64,000 bases of DNA from Artocarpus heterophyllus (taxonomy: Eukaryota; Streptophyta; Magnoliopsida; Rosales; Moraceae): positions 39,235,041-39,299,040 of the forward strand of contig CM046354.1 of the NCBI GenBank assembly GCA_025403435.1, written 5' to 3'. The notes below the pieces were generated by a model, which saw only the letters and a program-made list of their open reading frames with translations, was not told the DNA's origin and did no database searches. Below are positions 34,211 through 46,317 of this stretch, in pieces. Numbering within the stretch: the first letter of the stretch is position 1; every line of letters begins with the position of its first letter. A program made the position numbers and the translations under genes.

Positions 34211-36127
34211 TTTTGAAAAAACAATATGTAGCGAAAATTTCAAAATTTGTAATCAGAATATTTTTTAAAACACAAGTTTGACACGCTATAAGCATAAATT
34301 AACCAGATTTTACTAACCTTTGAATGCTGAAGAGCTCCTGCAATCTATAAGAAAAGAACGTTCTAGAAGAGCCTCAACTACTTAGTCTTCTTTGCTATTC
34401 TCTATCCACGATGGTTATAAGTGTGGGCACACCTCGTATAGCTCTTCCCCAGGGACTTTCCTTCCAACTAATTGAGAAAACCTAGAACTACAACTAATTG
34501 AGAAAACCTAGAACTAAGGTTCATGATATATGAATAATAGCTCTCAAGGATTTTCAAAGACTCTCACACTAAAGTGCTCGCTCTTAATTTATCAACTTAT
34601 CAAAATAATTTATAAAACTCACTCCTTAATTATAGATGTCGTCCCCATGGTTGGTTATTATCAAATAAGGCCTCAAAAATTTGAATCTAGATCTATGTCC
34701 AACAAAATCATGTCTGAAACACATGATCAAATTATTATTAGGTTGGCAGGTTGAACTTGCTCCATCGACAAGTCGAACTTGAAGATCGACCTGCCAAACT
34801 TTCGATAAATGATCCATGTGAATCTTTTATCTTCCACCTGAGATTCTTTGGATAGTGCCTCAGTTTCAAGTCAAATACCCAATAAAGAAGTTATCCAATT
34901 AAAACTGTCATATCTAGATAATCTTTAGGAAAATAAATATTCTTGATAATTTGACAAGTTTATCTTGAATTAATTTACACAAATTAATTCAACTAATAAA
35001 CTCCTGTCTGGTCCTATCAAATTTCAGTCAATCTAATAATTTAACATAAGTCACCAATTTATTATAAAAGCATGTCGTATCGTTACAAGATTTATTATGA
35101 ACTAGCAAAAGGGACTTGATGGACCTATATAGTTCAAGCTCTTGATACTTATAAAATACAATATCTCATATACACATTTTATAATTATCAACTCTAATGC
35201 TACTCCACTAAAAGCTTATAATTGCACTCTCAAACTCTATAAAATTACGAAGCCCAAATTAGCTAAGTGTCCATGGCATATCATAATGTATCGTATCCCT
35301 ATAGGATATCCATAATTAGGTTAAGGATAAATTCTGTCTTACATTCTTAATTATTTTTCTCTTACATTCTATTATCTCGCCATGGGAGAACTTACCATCC
35401 AAAGACAGTATACCATTCGGTTACACCTATGTATCTAAATGGTTGAGCGCTCTAGTTTTCCAATTACAGGCCAACGCATATAAGAGGATATCATTGACTC
35501 CTAAAGAGGAGCTATGGATTTCATATCTATGAATAATAAATCTATGCTATTAAGAGTCATGTCTCCAACGTACCGGTATGCGTACCATCATGAAATATGG
35601 ATGTCACTCTTTGGTACATCAAAAGACATAAGTTAAGACAACGGGCCCACTACTCATTTTAGAATTAAGATACAACACATATGATTATCTAAAGCGAATT
35701 GATTTGCCCATATAGAATTATTAATCTAAATCAATTACATTTTATATCCCGATCTAATACATTGTCACCTATGACAACGCACCAATGTTTCTCCAATGGC
35801 CATGACAAACTATCTCCCGTTAGGGATATAGGCAACATAACAATCATAGCATGAATAAAGCGCCTAACTTTATTCCCAAGATTGCGGATGTTATGGTTTA
35901 GATCATCACCTTTAGAATCAAGTCTTCAACATAATCTATCCATTATATGCCTGATTCTATAGGCTTTGACTGATAGTCTTAGACTTTTGTTTGCTTATCA
36001 TACATTTAACAAATATGAACGTAAAGAGGACAACCATTTGATATATGAATAATGAATAAATTCTTTATTAATAAAATGTCTCCAAAAACATAATACATTT
36101 TACTCTTTAGGGCATACATGTCTAAGA
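34211..36127 (-). repeat. LTR of Copia B, right copy (1917 bp)
   Basis: Starts as TTTTGA (decayed TGTTGG) right after the PBS and ends CTAAGA. A local 26-bp duplication (aaccagaacta-type words) is at 34468-34520. Confidence 0.85.
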
Positions 36128-36132
36128 ACATA

Positions 36133-37148
36133 TATAGTTCAAGCTCCTATAACTATAAAATGTAATATCTTAGATACGTATTTTATAATTATCAACTCTA
36201 ACGCTACTCCACTAAAAGCATAGAGCTGTACTCTCGAAATATTTAAAATTACAAGGCTTTAATAAGCCAAGCGTCTATGACATATCATAATGTGTTACAT
36301 TCCCAAGGAATATTTATAATCGGCGTAATGATAAATTCTGTTTACCTTCCCTATTATTTTTATCTTACGTTCGATTATCACACCATTGGAATACTTACTG
36401 TCTATAAATAACATACTATTCAGTTACACCTATGTATTCAAATGGTTGAGCGCTCTAGTCTTCCAATTACAAGATAATGCATATAAGATAATATCATTAA
36501 CTCTACAAAAGAGCTATGGATTCCATATCTATGAATAATGAGTCTACATGAATCAAGAGTCATGTCTCCAACGTTCAGTATGCATACCATCATTAAGTCA
36601 GGATGTCACCCTTTGGTACATCAAAAGATATAAGTCAAGAATATAGGCCCATTAGTCATTTCAAGATTAAGAGACAACGCATATGGTTGTCTAAAGTGAA
36701 TTGATCTGCACAAATGGAATTATTAACCAAATCAATTCAACTTTTATGTCCCAATCCAATACAAAGTCACCTATGACAATGCATTAATGTTTCTGCTCGT
36801 GGAGTCCACTCTGATGACCAAGAGAAGCTATCTCCTATCAGATTTGTAGACAACATAATAATCTTAGTATGAATAAAGTACCCAACTTTATTCTCTCAAT
36901 TGCGGATCTTATGATTTAGACCATCACCTTTGAGATTCATGTCTTCCGCATAATCTGTCCATCATATGCATGATCCTTAAAGGTTTAGACCGATAGTCTC
37001 AGACTTTTGTTTGCTTATCATACATTCAACAGAATTGAGCATAAAGGGGACAACATTTGGTTTATAAATAATGAATAAACTCTTTATTGATAAAATGTCT
37101 CCAAAAATATATTACAACATTTTACTCCATAGGGCACTATGTCTAACA
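36133..37148 (-). repeat. LTR of Copia A, right copy, second segment
   Basis: Continues the LTR of A after Copia B and ends CTAACA at 37148, followed by CCAAG and G2 noncoding sequence. Confidence 0.88.
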
Positions 37149-38542
37149 CCAAGTCCATTTACTGTATTTCTATGTGTTTATATTTGTGTGTGTTTAAGTA
37201 ATTTCAGCTTATGTTTTTAAAGGTGTGTTTGTTTTGTTTCTGTGCTTTTTAGATGTAAATAAATAAAGAGGAAACTACTCTCAAATCCAACAACACCAAG
37301 TTGCAAATTCAAGGGAGTATTTTTATTTCTTTTCTTTTCTTACCTTTCTAGTATACATTGAGTACAATGTGAGTTTAAGTGTGGGGAAGGGAAAACATAA
37401 GTCTATGTTGTGCGTCGTTTTCATAAAATTCAAAAAAAATTAAAAAAATTAGAGAAATTAAAAAAGTTAGAGGTACTTTATACTTTAACTGGTGATTTTT
37501 CTTGAAAGATTCATTAAGTTTGCTTAATTTACATAACTTTTTGAAAATGTAAATATTTTCTAATTATGTAGATAATTTTTGAGTACTGAATCTTGATCTT
37601 TGAAGTTGAATGCATATTTAGAGAAAGTTTATGTAAATATGAATTTTTAGAATTCCTAAATCCTAGAATTTGTTTGTTTTCTCTCGAGGCGAAATCCTAG
37701 TCAACATTTAATCAGTGACATAATTTAGGCCATTTTGGACCATTTGAGCCTTTCTATGCTTAGCTTTGTATATATACATTTATCCATAGTCACCCCGTTG
37801 AAGCTTATTCTTCCTTTTCTTTATCACCCACAATTCTAATTTAGCTGTAATTTTTTTGTTTCACCTGTCATTCATAAACATGTTGATTATTTAGTAATAT
37901 ATTTTGAAGTTTATCTATATATAGAGGACGAAGTGTGGTGCTGTGAAATATTTTTACCATTTATGTTGTATTTTTAAACAAAAAAAAAGAAATAAAAAAA
38001 TGAAAATGAAAAAAAAAGAGAAAAAAATAATGAAAGAATAAAAGGTGGATGAGAGAAGAAAGTAGAATTCAAGTTTAGGGGTGTTATATAATTGGGATTT
38101 TGACTTGTGCTCTTAAAATATCTATAAATAAGTGCATGAGTTTATAGATGATTTGAACCACATCTGCATCCAAATATCCTACCTATTACCCTAGCCATAC
38201 ATTACAAGCCTAATGAAGTCCTAATGGTCATTGATTGTGTGATTGTCTACATTAGTGGAAAGAGAAATGAAAAACAAACCTATGGGAATTGTTCATTACT
38301 GGAGATCTTTCACTTAGCCATTATTTGCATAAATTAATGCGGATTGCATTCAATCAAAAGAGATAAGATTTTTCACACACACGGAATATTCAATTGTAAA
38401 AGGGACTAATTTTTGACTTAATTGCAATACTTTGTGAAAATTTGCATAAATCACTATTTTAGTACAATTTATTTCTAATTTTTTTTTTGTGTGTTTTCCT
38501 GTCTTTTGCTTAAAGACTAGCAAAATCTTAAGTTTAGAGGTG
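37149..38542 (+). other. 3' noncoding region of G2
   Basis: No coding signal. Opens with the ccaagt...tttactgtatttc text that follows pol in Athila-like elements, includes A-rich tracts at 37425-37470 and 37978-38040, and ends with the purine stretch agtttagaggtg (38531-38542) directly before the 3' LTR. Confidence 0.65.
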
Positions 38543-40834
38543 TGATAACTCTATAAAATAGAGTTATTTTACCACATTTTTATGTGTAAAGTTGGTTTTG
38601 TCCTTGAAATTTTTAATTTATTTTAATTTATTTTGTTTTGTTTTATTTTTAGTTTTTAATATTTTGAAGTAATTTGTAAATAATTTTAATGTGTTGTAAA
38701 TATTTTTTCACCCCCTTTATATTTCTTTTCCTCAAGTGTGTATTTAATAACGTAAGATTTGAGGTAAAATTGTAGTAAAAAAATTTATTCGGTTCAGATT
38801 TGGAAAAGAAAACAAAAAGAAAATAAATGAAAATTTTAAATTAAACTCAAGACATTCTTGCAGCCGTTGGATGACGATCTCAAACAATCTAGATTTGGTG
38901 CGTGCAACTCACACGCTAAGGAGAAGAGAGTAGTTGACAGGACTCTGTAGTAGCACAATAACACGGGCCCCATTAGCACACTTGTGCCTCAGCCTTCTAG
39001 CCACTCCGTGAAGTGCGTGCACTACACACGCACGTTCTGGCATGTCTAATGGAAAAATTAGGATCCTCAGTCAGATTTAAGGTCCGTTTGGTAAATAGAA
39101 TTGAATTTGTAATTTGATTTGAATTAGTGTAATTTGAATTAGGATTTGAGTTAGTGATTTGAATTGTTATCCGAATTGACGTTTAGATATGCATTTAAGT
39201 TTTAATCTAAGTATGGAATAAAATTGAAATTTGTGTTTGGAGAAGTAGTGAAAATAGTTTTTGATTTATCAACAAATCTAATAAAATCTTAATGTTAATG
39301 ATCCTAAAAAATAGGCAACATGGATCTTAATTTATTCCTCTCTTCACAAAGAACACAATGAAAAAAAAGAATCATCTCAATTGGATAACAAATGAAGAAG
39401 TTATGATTTTTTTTTCTTTAAATATAGGAGAAAGAATTTTAGTTTTTACTATAGCAGAAATATCTAAGTATCAAAAGTTTAGGGGAGAGTCAGAACTCTA
39501 AAAACTGATATTCTTGATACTTAAAGGATTCAGATTATAGGGGAAACAAACACGTATTTAAGGATCTTAATACTAAAGAGTTCTCGAAACAAACAAACCT
39601 TTAGTGTATTTCTATAGTGATTTTGGTGCTAAAATCAATCCACAATGTGCATCGAGTTGGATAAAAAATAATGAATCATGATGGTGGATGAATTTTTTTT
39701 TATCTTACATGAGTATTTATGCTAAACTACTCAGCAATCACTTGGTTTTGAGGTTTGAGTAAGCTTCCACTTAAAAGCAAATTTTAATAGCAAATCTTAG
39801 CTTGTAGAAGACTATAAATAGCCTTGAATCCGTGGAGGCAAAGCATCATTCAGTCAATAACCCTCTCTTTAATTTAGAGATCTTCTTATTTTAGAGCAGT
39901 AAAGAAAAGAAAAAAAATAGAGTGCAGTAAAAAAAAAATCTTATGTAATTTCTTAGTAAGTTATTTTTCTTTTGTAATTTTCTTGTAATTTCTAAGAGGA
40001 TGAGGAATGGAATTATTTGAAAGAAGGACTTAGTAGATTTATTTTGCTAAACAAATTCATCCTAAACTTTTTTCTTATTTTATTGTTGTTATACTATAGC
40101 ATTATTGTGTGTTGTTATTATAAACTAATTTTCTCTACGCTGGAATTATAACGCAGCTAAATTATGAATATTTTATTTAGTTAAATTATATTATTGTGAT
40201 TTTCATCTACAGGTTGAGCATTTATTTTTGAACTTTATGCTTTCAAAAACCTGATCAACTTTTGAATGAATTGAGGATCAAATTGAAACTGAGAGGAGAT
40301 ATTTGTGACTTAGCTCATTAAAATAAATGTCAGAATTCTAGCGGAGGATAGAGATATACCTTTTTGTTTTATGTGGCCATCTTGGAATTACCATAAATCT
40401 TAATGAGCTTAGGTGTAACAAATTCACATAGAGATATAGTGAGTTTTTATGTTTAAGTATATTTGGTATATAACCTGAGAAAGAATACATAAAACAATAT
40501 AGAATTCAACCGTCAACATAATATGAAAAATCATAACAATATGCTTAATTAAATAAAATAGGATTAAGTTAGTGAAATCATAATTCCAGCAGCCTTCATT
40601 ATTGAATTTTCGTTAAATTCCAAAATTGTTCAAATTTTTTGTTATTTTAATTTTATAATTTTAGAATTGTTTTTTTAATATTCAAAATTCTAAAATAATC
40701 AGTTGCTTAAATAAAATTAAAATTAGTAAATTTTGGTCATTAATAAACAAAATTTTCTCATGGGAACGATCTTTACTCACTCTTTATTACTTGTTTTCGA
40801 TAACGTGCACTTACATTTTCAAAAATTCACAACA
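38543..40834 (+). repeat. 3' LTR of G2, with MITE insertion
   Basis: Starts TGATAACTC and ends CACAACA; without the 521-bp MITE and its TTA duplication it is about 1768 bp, close to the 1783 bp of the 5' LTR. Target duplication ATATT follows at 40835-40839. Confidence 0.88.
39080..39600. mobile_element. Tourist-like (PIF/Harbinger) MITE, 521 bp
   Basis: The 5' LTR of G2 has the uninterrupted cagatttagtgtatttc (9354-9370). The 3' LTR has the same text split by 521 bp, with a TTA duplication (39077-39079 and 39601-39603). The ends are AGGTCCGTTTGG (left) and, reversed, AGGTTTGTTTG (right), the GGxCxGTTTGG style of Tourist elements. No coding capacity. The empty site in the sister LTR makes the boundaries firm; the superfamily follows from the TTA duplication and the ends. 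Confidence 0.78.
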
Positions 40835-41523
40835 ATATTGTTTATTTGCACTATGGTGAGCTAAATATTTAGTTGAGGGGTTTGATATAACTTTATTTGT
40901 ACTATGTTTTGAGTATTTGATTATTGTTAATGAAATTTCATTTCAATTCATTTGTGTGCTCTAAGCTTAATACCTCTAATTTACGTAGCCAATAAATTAG
41001 TTGATTTAGATATGTAGGACTAACACTTGGGAAAGGGAATTTCATATGTCAGATTTGAGTGACACAACCTAAGTGTTAGTGAATTCGGGGCAATCATGTA
41101 TGAGGCTTGAGAGTAATGAGTGTATGCGCATTTGGGTAGATAGGGATATCTCTTTAAGTACCTATATATATTCTTTTATTTAACACTCGAGAGAGGTAAT
41201 GAGATGATATTAGTGTCTTGATTGATGAACTGAGTGAAACAAATTAGCAATGACCAAATAGGATAACAAAAGGATAGTAAAGTGAAATCAACCTCTTTAT
41301 TTTTTGCAAATTGAGTTTTCCTTACATTTTTTGTGTTATTTCTATTTCTCTTTTATTTTAGTTTTTAATTTTGTCATTTCTATCTTAATTGCCTAGATAA
41401 AATCAAGTTATTCTAATTATGGTAATTAGTAAAAGTTTAGAAAATATTCCTTGAGGAGCCGATACTTCATTTACACACTTTATTACTTGTAGCGACCTGT
41501 GCACTTGTAGAAGCAAACACACA
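40835..41523 (+). repeat. Second part of the 3' LTR of G1
   Basis: Continues the LTR interrupted at 8817; the text of ctcttggaggagcc..tttattacttgtagcgacctg near 41450-41500 parallels the LTR end of G2. The exact end is uncertain among three CA dinucleotides at 41518-41523. Confidence 0.6.
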
Positions 41524-42108
41524 TGTGAACAATCACTGAATAACTTTTTTAATAGAGAGCTCATTGTTTGCACTGGTGAAGGATGATGGGGGTATCCTTA
41601 AATCATTTAATGAATGCATTTCTGTGACATTGGATAAGATAACATGCCAGCTTCTCTGCTTTCAATAGAAATTGATGAAAACATTTAGCCCTCGTAGTGT
41701 ACTATTAAAAGGAGAATGAGACTTACTAAATCACTATGTGATAGGCTCATGGAGACCTTTATAACATCGGTATGATCATGTGGATGTTAAGGTAAGATAT
41801 GGCCAATGCTATTTTGTTTGGAAATGGCTAGAAAAATTATAATGCTTCTTTGTTTAATGGAGTTTTAACATGGTGGTTATTGAGGTCCACAACGTTGTTC
41901 TCTTATTATTAGATTTTTTTATGCCACTGGCGACCATAGCCATAGGCACCTTACAAGGTCGGTTTGTTCTCCAGTTTCCCTTTCCTCACAAAGACCGTCA
42001 ATATATATTACATAGTAAAATCCTAGGACACATGAGTTACTTCTTTCTAATTTCATATTGTCACCACGTTAGTTCTTCTCTTTTTAATAAGCCATGTTAA
42101 TTGTTTTA
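41524..42108. other. Intergenic stretch with no recognised gene
   Basis: Host or older repeat DNA between the Gypsy block and the next repeat island. A 76-codon frame at 41870-42100 has no recognisable motif and no support. Confidence 0.4.
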
Positions 42109-42597
42109 GAGCCGATTTGGAATGGCTTAAAAATAGCTAATTTTGGCTTATTTACTCCAAAAGCTGCTTTTGAACATATTTGGATGAACCCATCGAATGT
42201 GCTTTTTGGATTTTATAAGTATTTTGAGGACAAGTCAACTCTTTAGGGCTTATTAAGAAAAGTGCTTATAAAAACTTTTTGTATTTTCCCTTTTAACCTT
42301 TAATTTAAGAATAACAAATCAAATTCTATAGTTGTCCTTGAATTACAACTTTTTATCCCAATAAGAGCTCTTGACTTATTATTAAAAAAATAAATAAATA
42401 AGGAGGCAACTAGGGTTTTCTTCTCTTCTCCCACACTTTGTGTGGCTAGTGTTTTCTTTGTTTTTCCCATTTTAGGGCTCGAGTTTGGCATTGTTGCTAG
42501 CTAATTACCAAATTCATGCACTTGGAACGATGTTGGGATTTCATGGGTTTGGCTTGAGCTTGATGGGTGTGGTCAGGCTGTGTTGGAGGCGAAGGTA

Positions 42598-44770
42598 TGT
42601 TGGTAAAATAGTACGCAACGGAATTTTAAAAATTTTATATCAAAGTATTTTCTAAAACACAAGTTTGACATGCTATATGCATAAATTAATCAGATCTTAC
42701 TAACCTCTGAATGCCAAAGAACTCCCGCAATCCTTGAAGAGAAGTAACGTTCCAAAAGAGCCTCAACCAACTGGTCTTTTTCGCTATTCTTTGTCCACTA
42801 TCAGAGTGAGTGTGGGCTCACACGTACAACTCTTCCTCCAAGTGACTGTCCTTCCAACCAATTGAGAGAACCTAAAGCTAGTGTTCGTGATTTGTGAACA
42901 AGAGCTCTGAGGGAGTTTCCAGATTCTCACCAGTAGAGTATCACTCTTAATCTCTCAATTGATCTAAATAATAATAAGACTCATTCCATTTATATAGAGG
43001 TTGGGTCTAGGAGTCAGTCCTTATCAGATAATGCCTCAAAATTCGAAGCAGAATCAAATTCGGATCAATATTTGATGAAATCCACATGCAAATGCGTGAT
43101 CTTTTTATAGCGCATAGGTAGGCCGATCAGTCTAACCAGCAAGCCAAACTTGCCATATCGGTAGGCCGAACTTGGGGATCGGCATGTCGAACTTCCAATA
43201 AAAAATCTCAACGAATCTTTTATTTTTCACCCAAGATTCTATAGAATAAAGTCTTAGTTCTAATTCAAATAACCCAATAGAGAAGTTATCTAATTAAAAC
43301 AACTTTATCTAGATAATCTCTAGGAAAATAAACGAATTCCTAATAATTCTACAAGTTTATCTTGATTTAATTTATTCAAAATTAAATCAACTGATAAACA
43401 GATAAGAATTATCTGATCCTAATAATTCAACAAGTTTATCTTGAATTAATTTTGTCACAAAATTAATTGAACCAAAAAAACAAACATGAATTATTTGATT
43501 CTTTCGAATTTCAACCAATCTAATAAATCTGACATAAGTCACCAATTATTGGAAAAGCACATCGTATTGTTACAGGATTTTGTGAGCTAGTAAAGGCGAC
43601 CAAATAGACCCATATAGTTCAAGCTCCCAAAAATTATAAAACCCAATATCCCAGATATACATTTCATAATTATCAACTCTAATGCTACTCCGCTAAAAGC
43701 TTGGAGCTGCACTCTCGAACTATATAGAATTACGAAGCCCGTATAACTAAGTCTCTATGATATATCATAGTGTATCATATCCCCATAGGATTATCCATAA
43801 TCGGCTTAAAGACAAGTTCTATCTTACCTTCCCGATTATTTTTATCTTACATTTCATTATCTCACCATCGGAAAACTTACCATCCATAGATGGTATACCA
43901 TTCGGTTGCACCTATGTATCCAAATGGTTGAGTGCTCCAGCTTTCCAATTACAAGATAACATATATAAGAGGATATCACTATTCCTAAAGAGGAGCTATG
44001 GATTCCATATCTATGAATAACAGGTCTACGTTATCAAGAGTCATGCTTCCAACGTATCGACATGCATACCACTATTAAAATGTAGGTGTCACTCTTTGGT
44101 ACATCAAAAGACACAAGTCAAGACAATAGGCCCACTATTCATCTTAGGATTAAGATACAATACAAATAATTGTCTAAAGTGAATCGATTTGCCAAGACAG
44201 AATTATTAATCCAAATCAATTTGGATTAAGATACATCTTAGAATTATTAATCCAAGTCAAGACAATAGGCCCACTATTCATCTTAGGATTAAGATACAAT
44301 ACAAATAATTGTCTAAAGTGAATCGATTTGCCAATACAGAATTATTAATCCAAATCAATTCACTTTATGTCCCGATCCAACACATCATCACCTATGACAA
44401 TGTGCCAATGTTTCTATTCACGGAGTCCACCTCCGATGGCCAAGACAGACTATCTCCCAATAGGGATATAGACAACATAACAATCTTTACATAAACAAAG
44501 CGCCCAACTTTATTCCCTCGATTGCATATCTTATGATTTAGACCGTCACCTTAAGAATCGTGTCTTCCACATAATCTGTCCATCATATGCCCAATTCTTA
44601 AAGGTTTAAACCGACAGTCTTAAACTATTGTTTTCTTAACATACAATCAATAAATATGAACGTAATGAGGACAAGATTTGGTATATTAATAACAAAATAA
44701 ATTCTTTATTGATAAAAATGTCTCCAAAAACATATTACATTTTTACTCCTTAGGGCATACATGTCTAACA
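42598..44770 (-). repeat. LTR of Copia C, left copy (2173 bp, internal duplication)
   Basis: Begins TGTTGG, ends CTAACA. It contains a 139-bp-period tandem duplication (copies at 44114-44221 and 44253-44360) that the right LTR does not have, and two copies of the hairpin unit (~43350-43500). Confidence 0.88.
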
Positions 44771-46317
44771 ATCTCCCACTTGCACTAAGTAAGTAAATAT
44801 AACAAATCTCGCATCCCCATAGCTTCCACATCCCTCTTGAAGACTCTCCCAGTAAGTGTCTTTGTGAATGGATCAGCTAAATTGTCATCTGATGCGATTT
44901 TGCACACTGTAACATGCCCGCTCTCGACGAAGTTCTTTATCACATGATACTTCCAATCAATATGCTTACTCTTCTTGTGAAATCTTGGTTCCTTAGCAGC
45001 ATTAGCTACCATCGTACTGTTATCACAGTACATTGATACCGCCTTATCTATACTAGAAACTACCTCAAGATCTCCAAGGAACTTGTAGAGCCATACTACT
45101 TCTTTCGAAGCATCACTAGCTACCACATACTAGGCCTCTATCATTGAATCTGAAGTGGAATCTTGCTTCACACTTTTCCAACTGATGGCATCGTCGCCCA
45201 AAGTAAACACAAACCCTGAAGTCAATCTTCTTGAATCCAGACATGATTGAAAATCTAAGTCAATATATCCTAAAAGAGTCAAGTCTTCACCCAAATACAC
45301 AAGCATATACCCTCGAGTCCTTCTCAGGTACTTGAAAATATGCTTTACCGTAACCTAGTGGTTCTGTCCTGGATCCACCTGAAATCGACTTACAATCCCG
45401 ACCGCATAACAAATATCTGGTCGTGTGCAAAGCAGGGCATACATGAGACTACCCATTGCCGAAGCATAAGGCACTTTCTTCATGTATTCTCTTTCTTCCA
45501 CAGACTTTGGAGAGTCTTTCTTAGAAAGAGTAATTCTAGACCCAGATGGTTGCCCACCTTTCTTAGAATCCTACATTGCAAACCTCTTAAGAATTTTATC
45601 TATGTAGATGGCTTATGACAAAGCTATCATTTTGTCCTTTCTATCCCGAAAGATCTAGATACCGAGAACAAAATTAGCCTCACCCTAGTCCTTCATGTCA
45701 AATTGCTTCGTCAACCATAATTTGACCGATGACAATGCCCCAATGGCATTGCCAATCAACAGAATGTCATCTACATATAGCAATAGAAAAACCACATTCC
45801 CGTCCTTAATGTGTTTGTAAACACATGGCTCATCTACATTTTGTGAGAACCCATAAGTCTTGATTACCTAATCAAATCTTATGTTCTACGAATGGGAAGC
45901 CTACTTAAGTCCATAAATTGACTTTAGTAGCTTACAAACCTTACCTTCTTGACCCTTAACCTTGAACCCATCTGGTTGCTCTATATAAATGGACTCATCA
46001 AGATAGCCATTTAGAAAAGCCATCTTAACATCCATCTGCCAAATCTCATAGTCGAGAGTGGCAGCTATGGACAAGAGAGTCCGGATGGATTTAAGCATGG
46101 CTATAGGTGAAAAGATTTCCTCGTAATCGATTTCTTTCTTTTGCGTATAACCCTTAGCTACCGGTCTAGCCTTAAAGGTCTTAACTTTTCCATCTACTCC
46201 TCTTTTCCTCTTGTAGATCCACTTACACCCTATGGGTTTTACCCCTTCGGGAAGATCCATAAACTCCTAGACCTAATTAGTCTCCATAGACTTCATCTCT
46301 GTGTTCATGGCCTCTCT
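44771..46317 (-). pseudogene. Reverse transcriptase and RNase H of Copia C
   Basis: The frame 45901-46260 has GVKPIGCKWIYKRKRGVDGK, ARPVAKGYTQKKEIDYEEIF, and IWQMDVKMAFLNGYLDESIY followed by GKVCKLLKSIYGLK, the RVT_2 fingers. The YVDD-equivalent region lies at ~45760-45800 (text LLLYVDDILLIGNAIG-like across frames). RNase H (44785-45126) has SKEVVWLYKFLGDLEVV, CDNSTMVANAAKEPRFH, KSKHIDWKYHVI and DNLADPFTKTL, ending just before the polypurine complement atctcccacttgcac. A stop at 45129-45131 and frameshifts between 45127 and 45900 break it. Confidence 0.82.

Larger units (their letters stand above)
26744..36127 (-). mobile_element. Copia element B (minus strand), nested in the LTR of Copia A
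   Basis: Perfect 5-bp duplication ACATA at 26739-26743 and 36128-36132. LTRs 26744-28663 and 34211-36127. The outer ends are decayed: CGTTAG instead of TGTTAG at the left, CTAAGA instead of CTAACA at the right. The internal region carries gag, protease, integrase, RT and RNase H in minus-strand order. A PBS match lies at 34197-34208. Same family as A, and inserted into A, so it is the younger of the two. Confidence 0.92.
18604..37148 (-). mobile_element. Copia element A (minus strand) containing nested Copia B
   Basis: Starts TGTTAG at 18604 and ends CTAACA at 37148; target duplication CCAAT (18599-18603) versus CCAAG (37149-37153), 4 of 5 identical. Left LTR 18604-20545 (1942 bp). The right LTR begins at 25838 and is split at 26743 by Copia B, resuming at 36133-37148. 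The internal region 20546-25837 reads, in minus-strand order, leader, gag, protease, integrase, RT and RNase H. A minus-strand initiator-Met-type PBS lies at 25824-25835 beside the right LTR. It inserted just after pol of G2. Broken by numerous stops, so non-functional. Confidence 0.9.
8818..40834 (+). mobile_element. Gypsy element G2 (Athila-like), complete but heavily interrupted
   Basis: Flanked by perfect 5-bp duplications ATATT at 8813-8817 and 40835-40839. Both LTRs are present (8818-10600 and 38543-40834), ending CACAACA. A decayed Athila-type PBS follows the left LTR, then gag, protease, RT, RNase H and integrase in Ty3/Gypsy order, and a 1.4-kb 3' noncoding region. A CACTA (15652-18099), Copia A with nested Copia B (18604-37148) and a MITE (39080-39600) lie inside. 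Without them the element is about 10.5 kb. Many stops and frameshifts make it inactive. No env-like ORF is seen, unlike G1. Confidence 0.9.

Noticed and set aside
41870..42100. 76-codon frame left of Copia C
   Set aside because: No motif, no splice context, isolated in repeat-poor AT-rich DNA.
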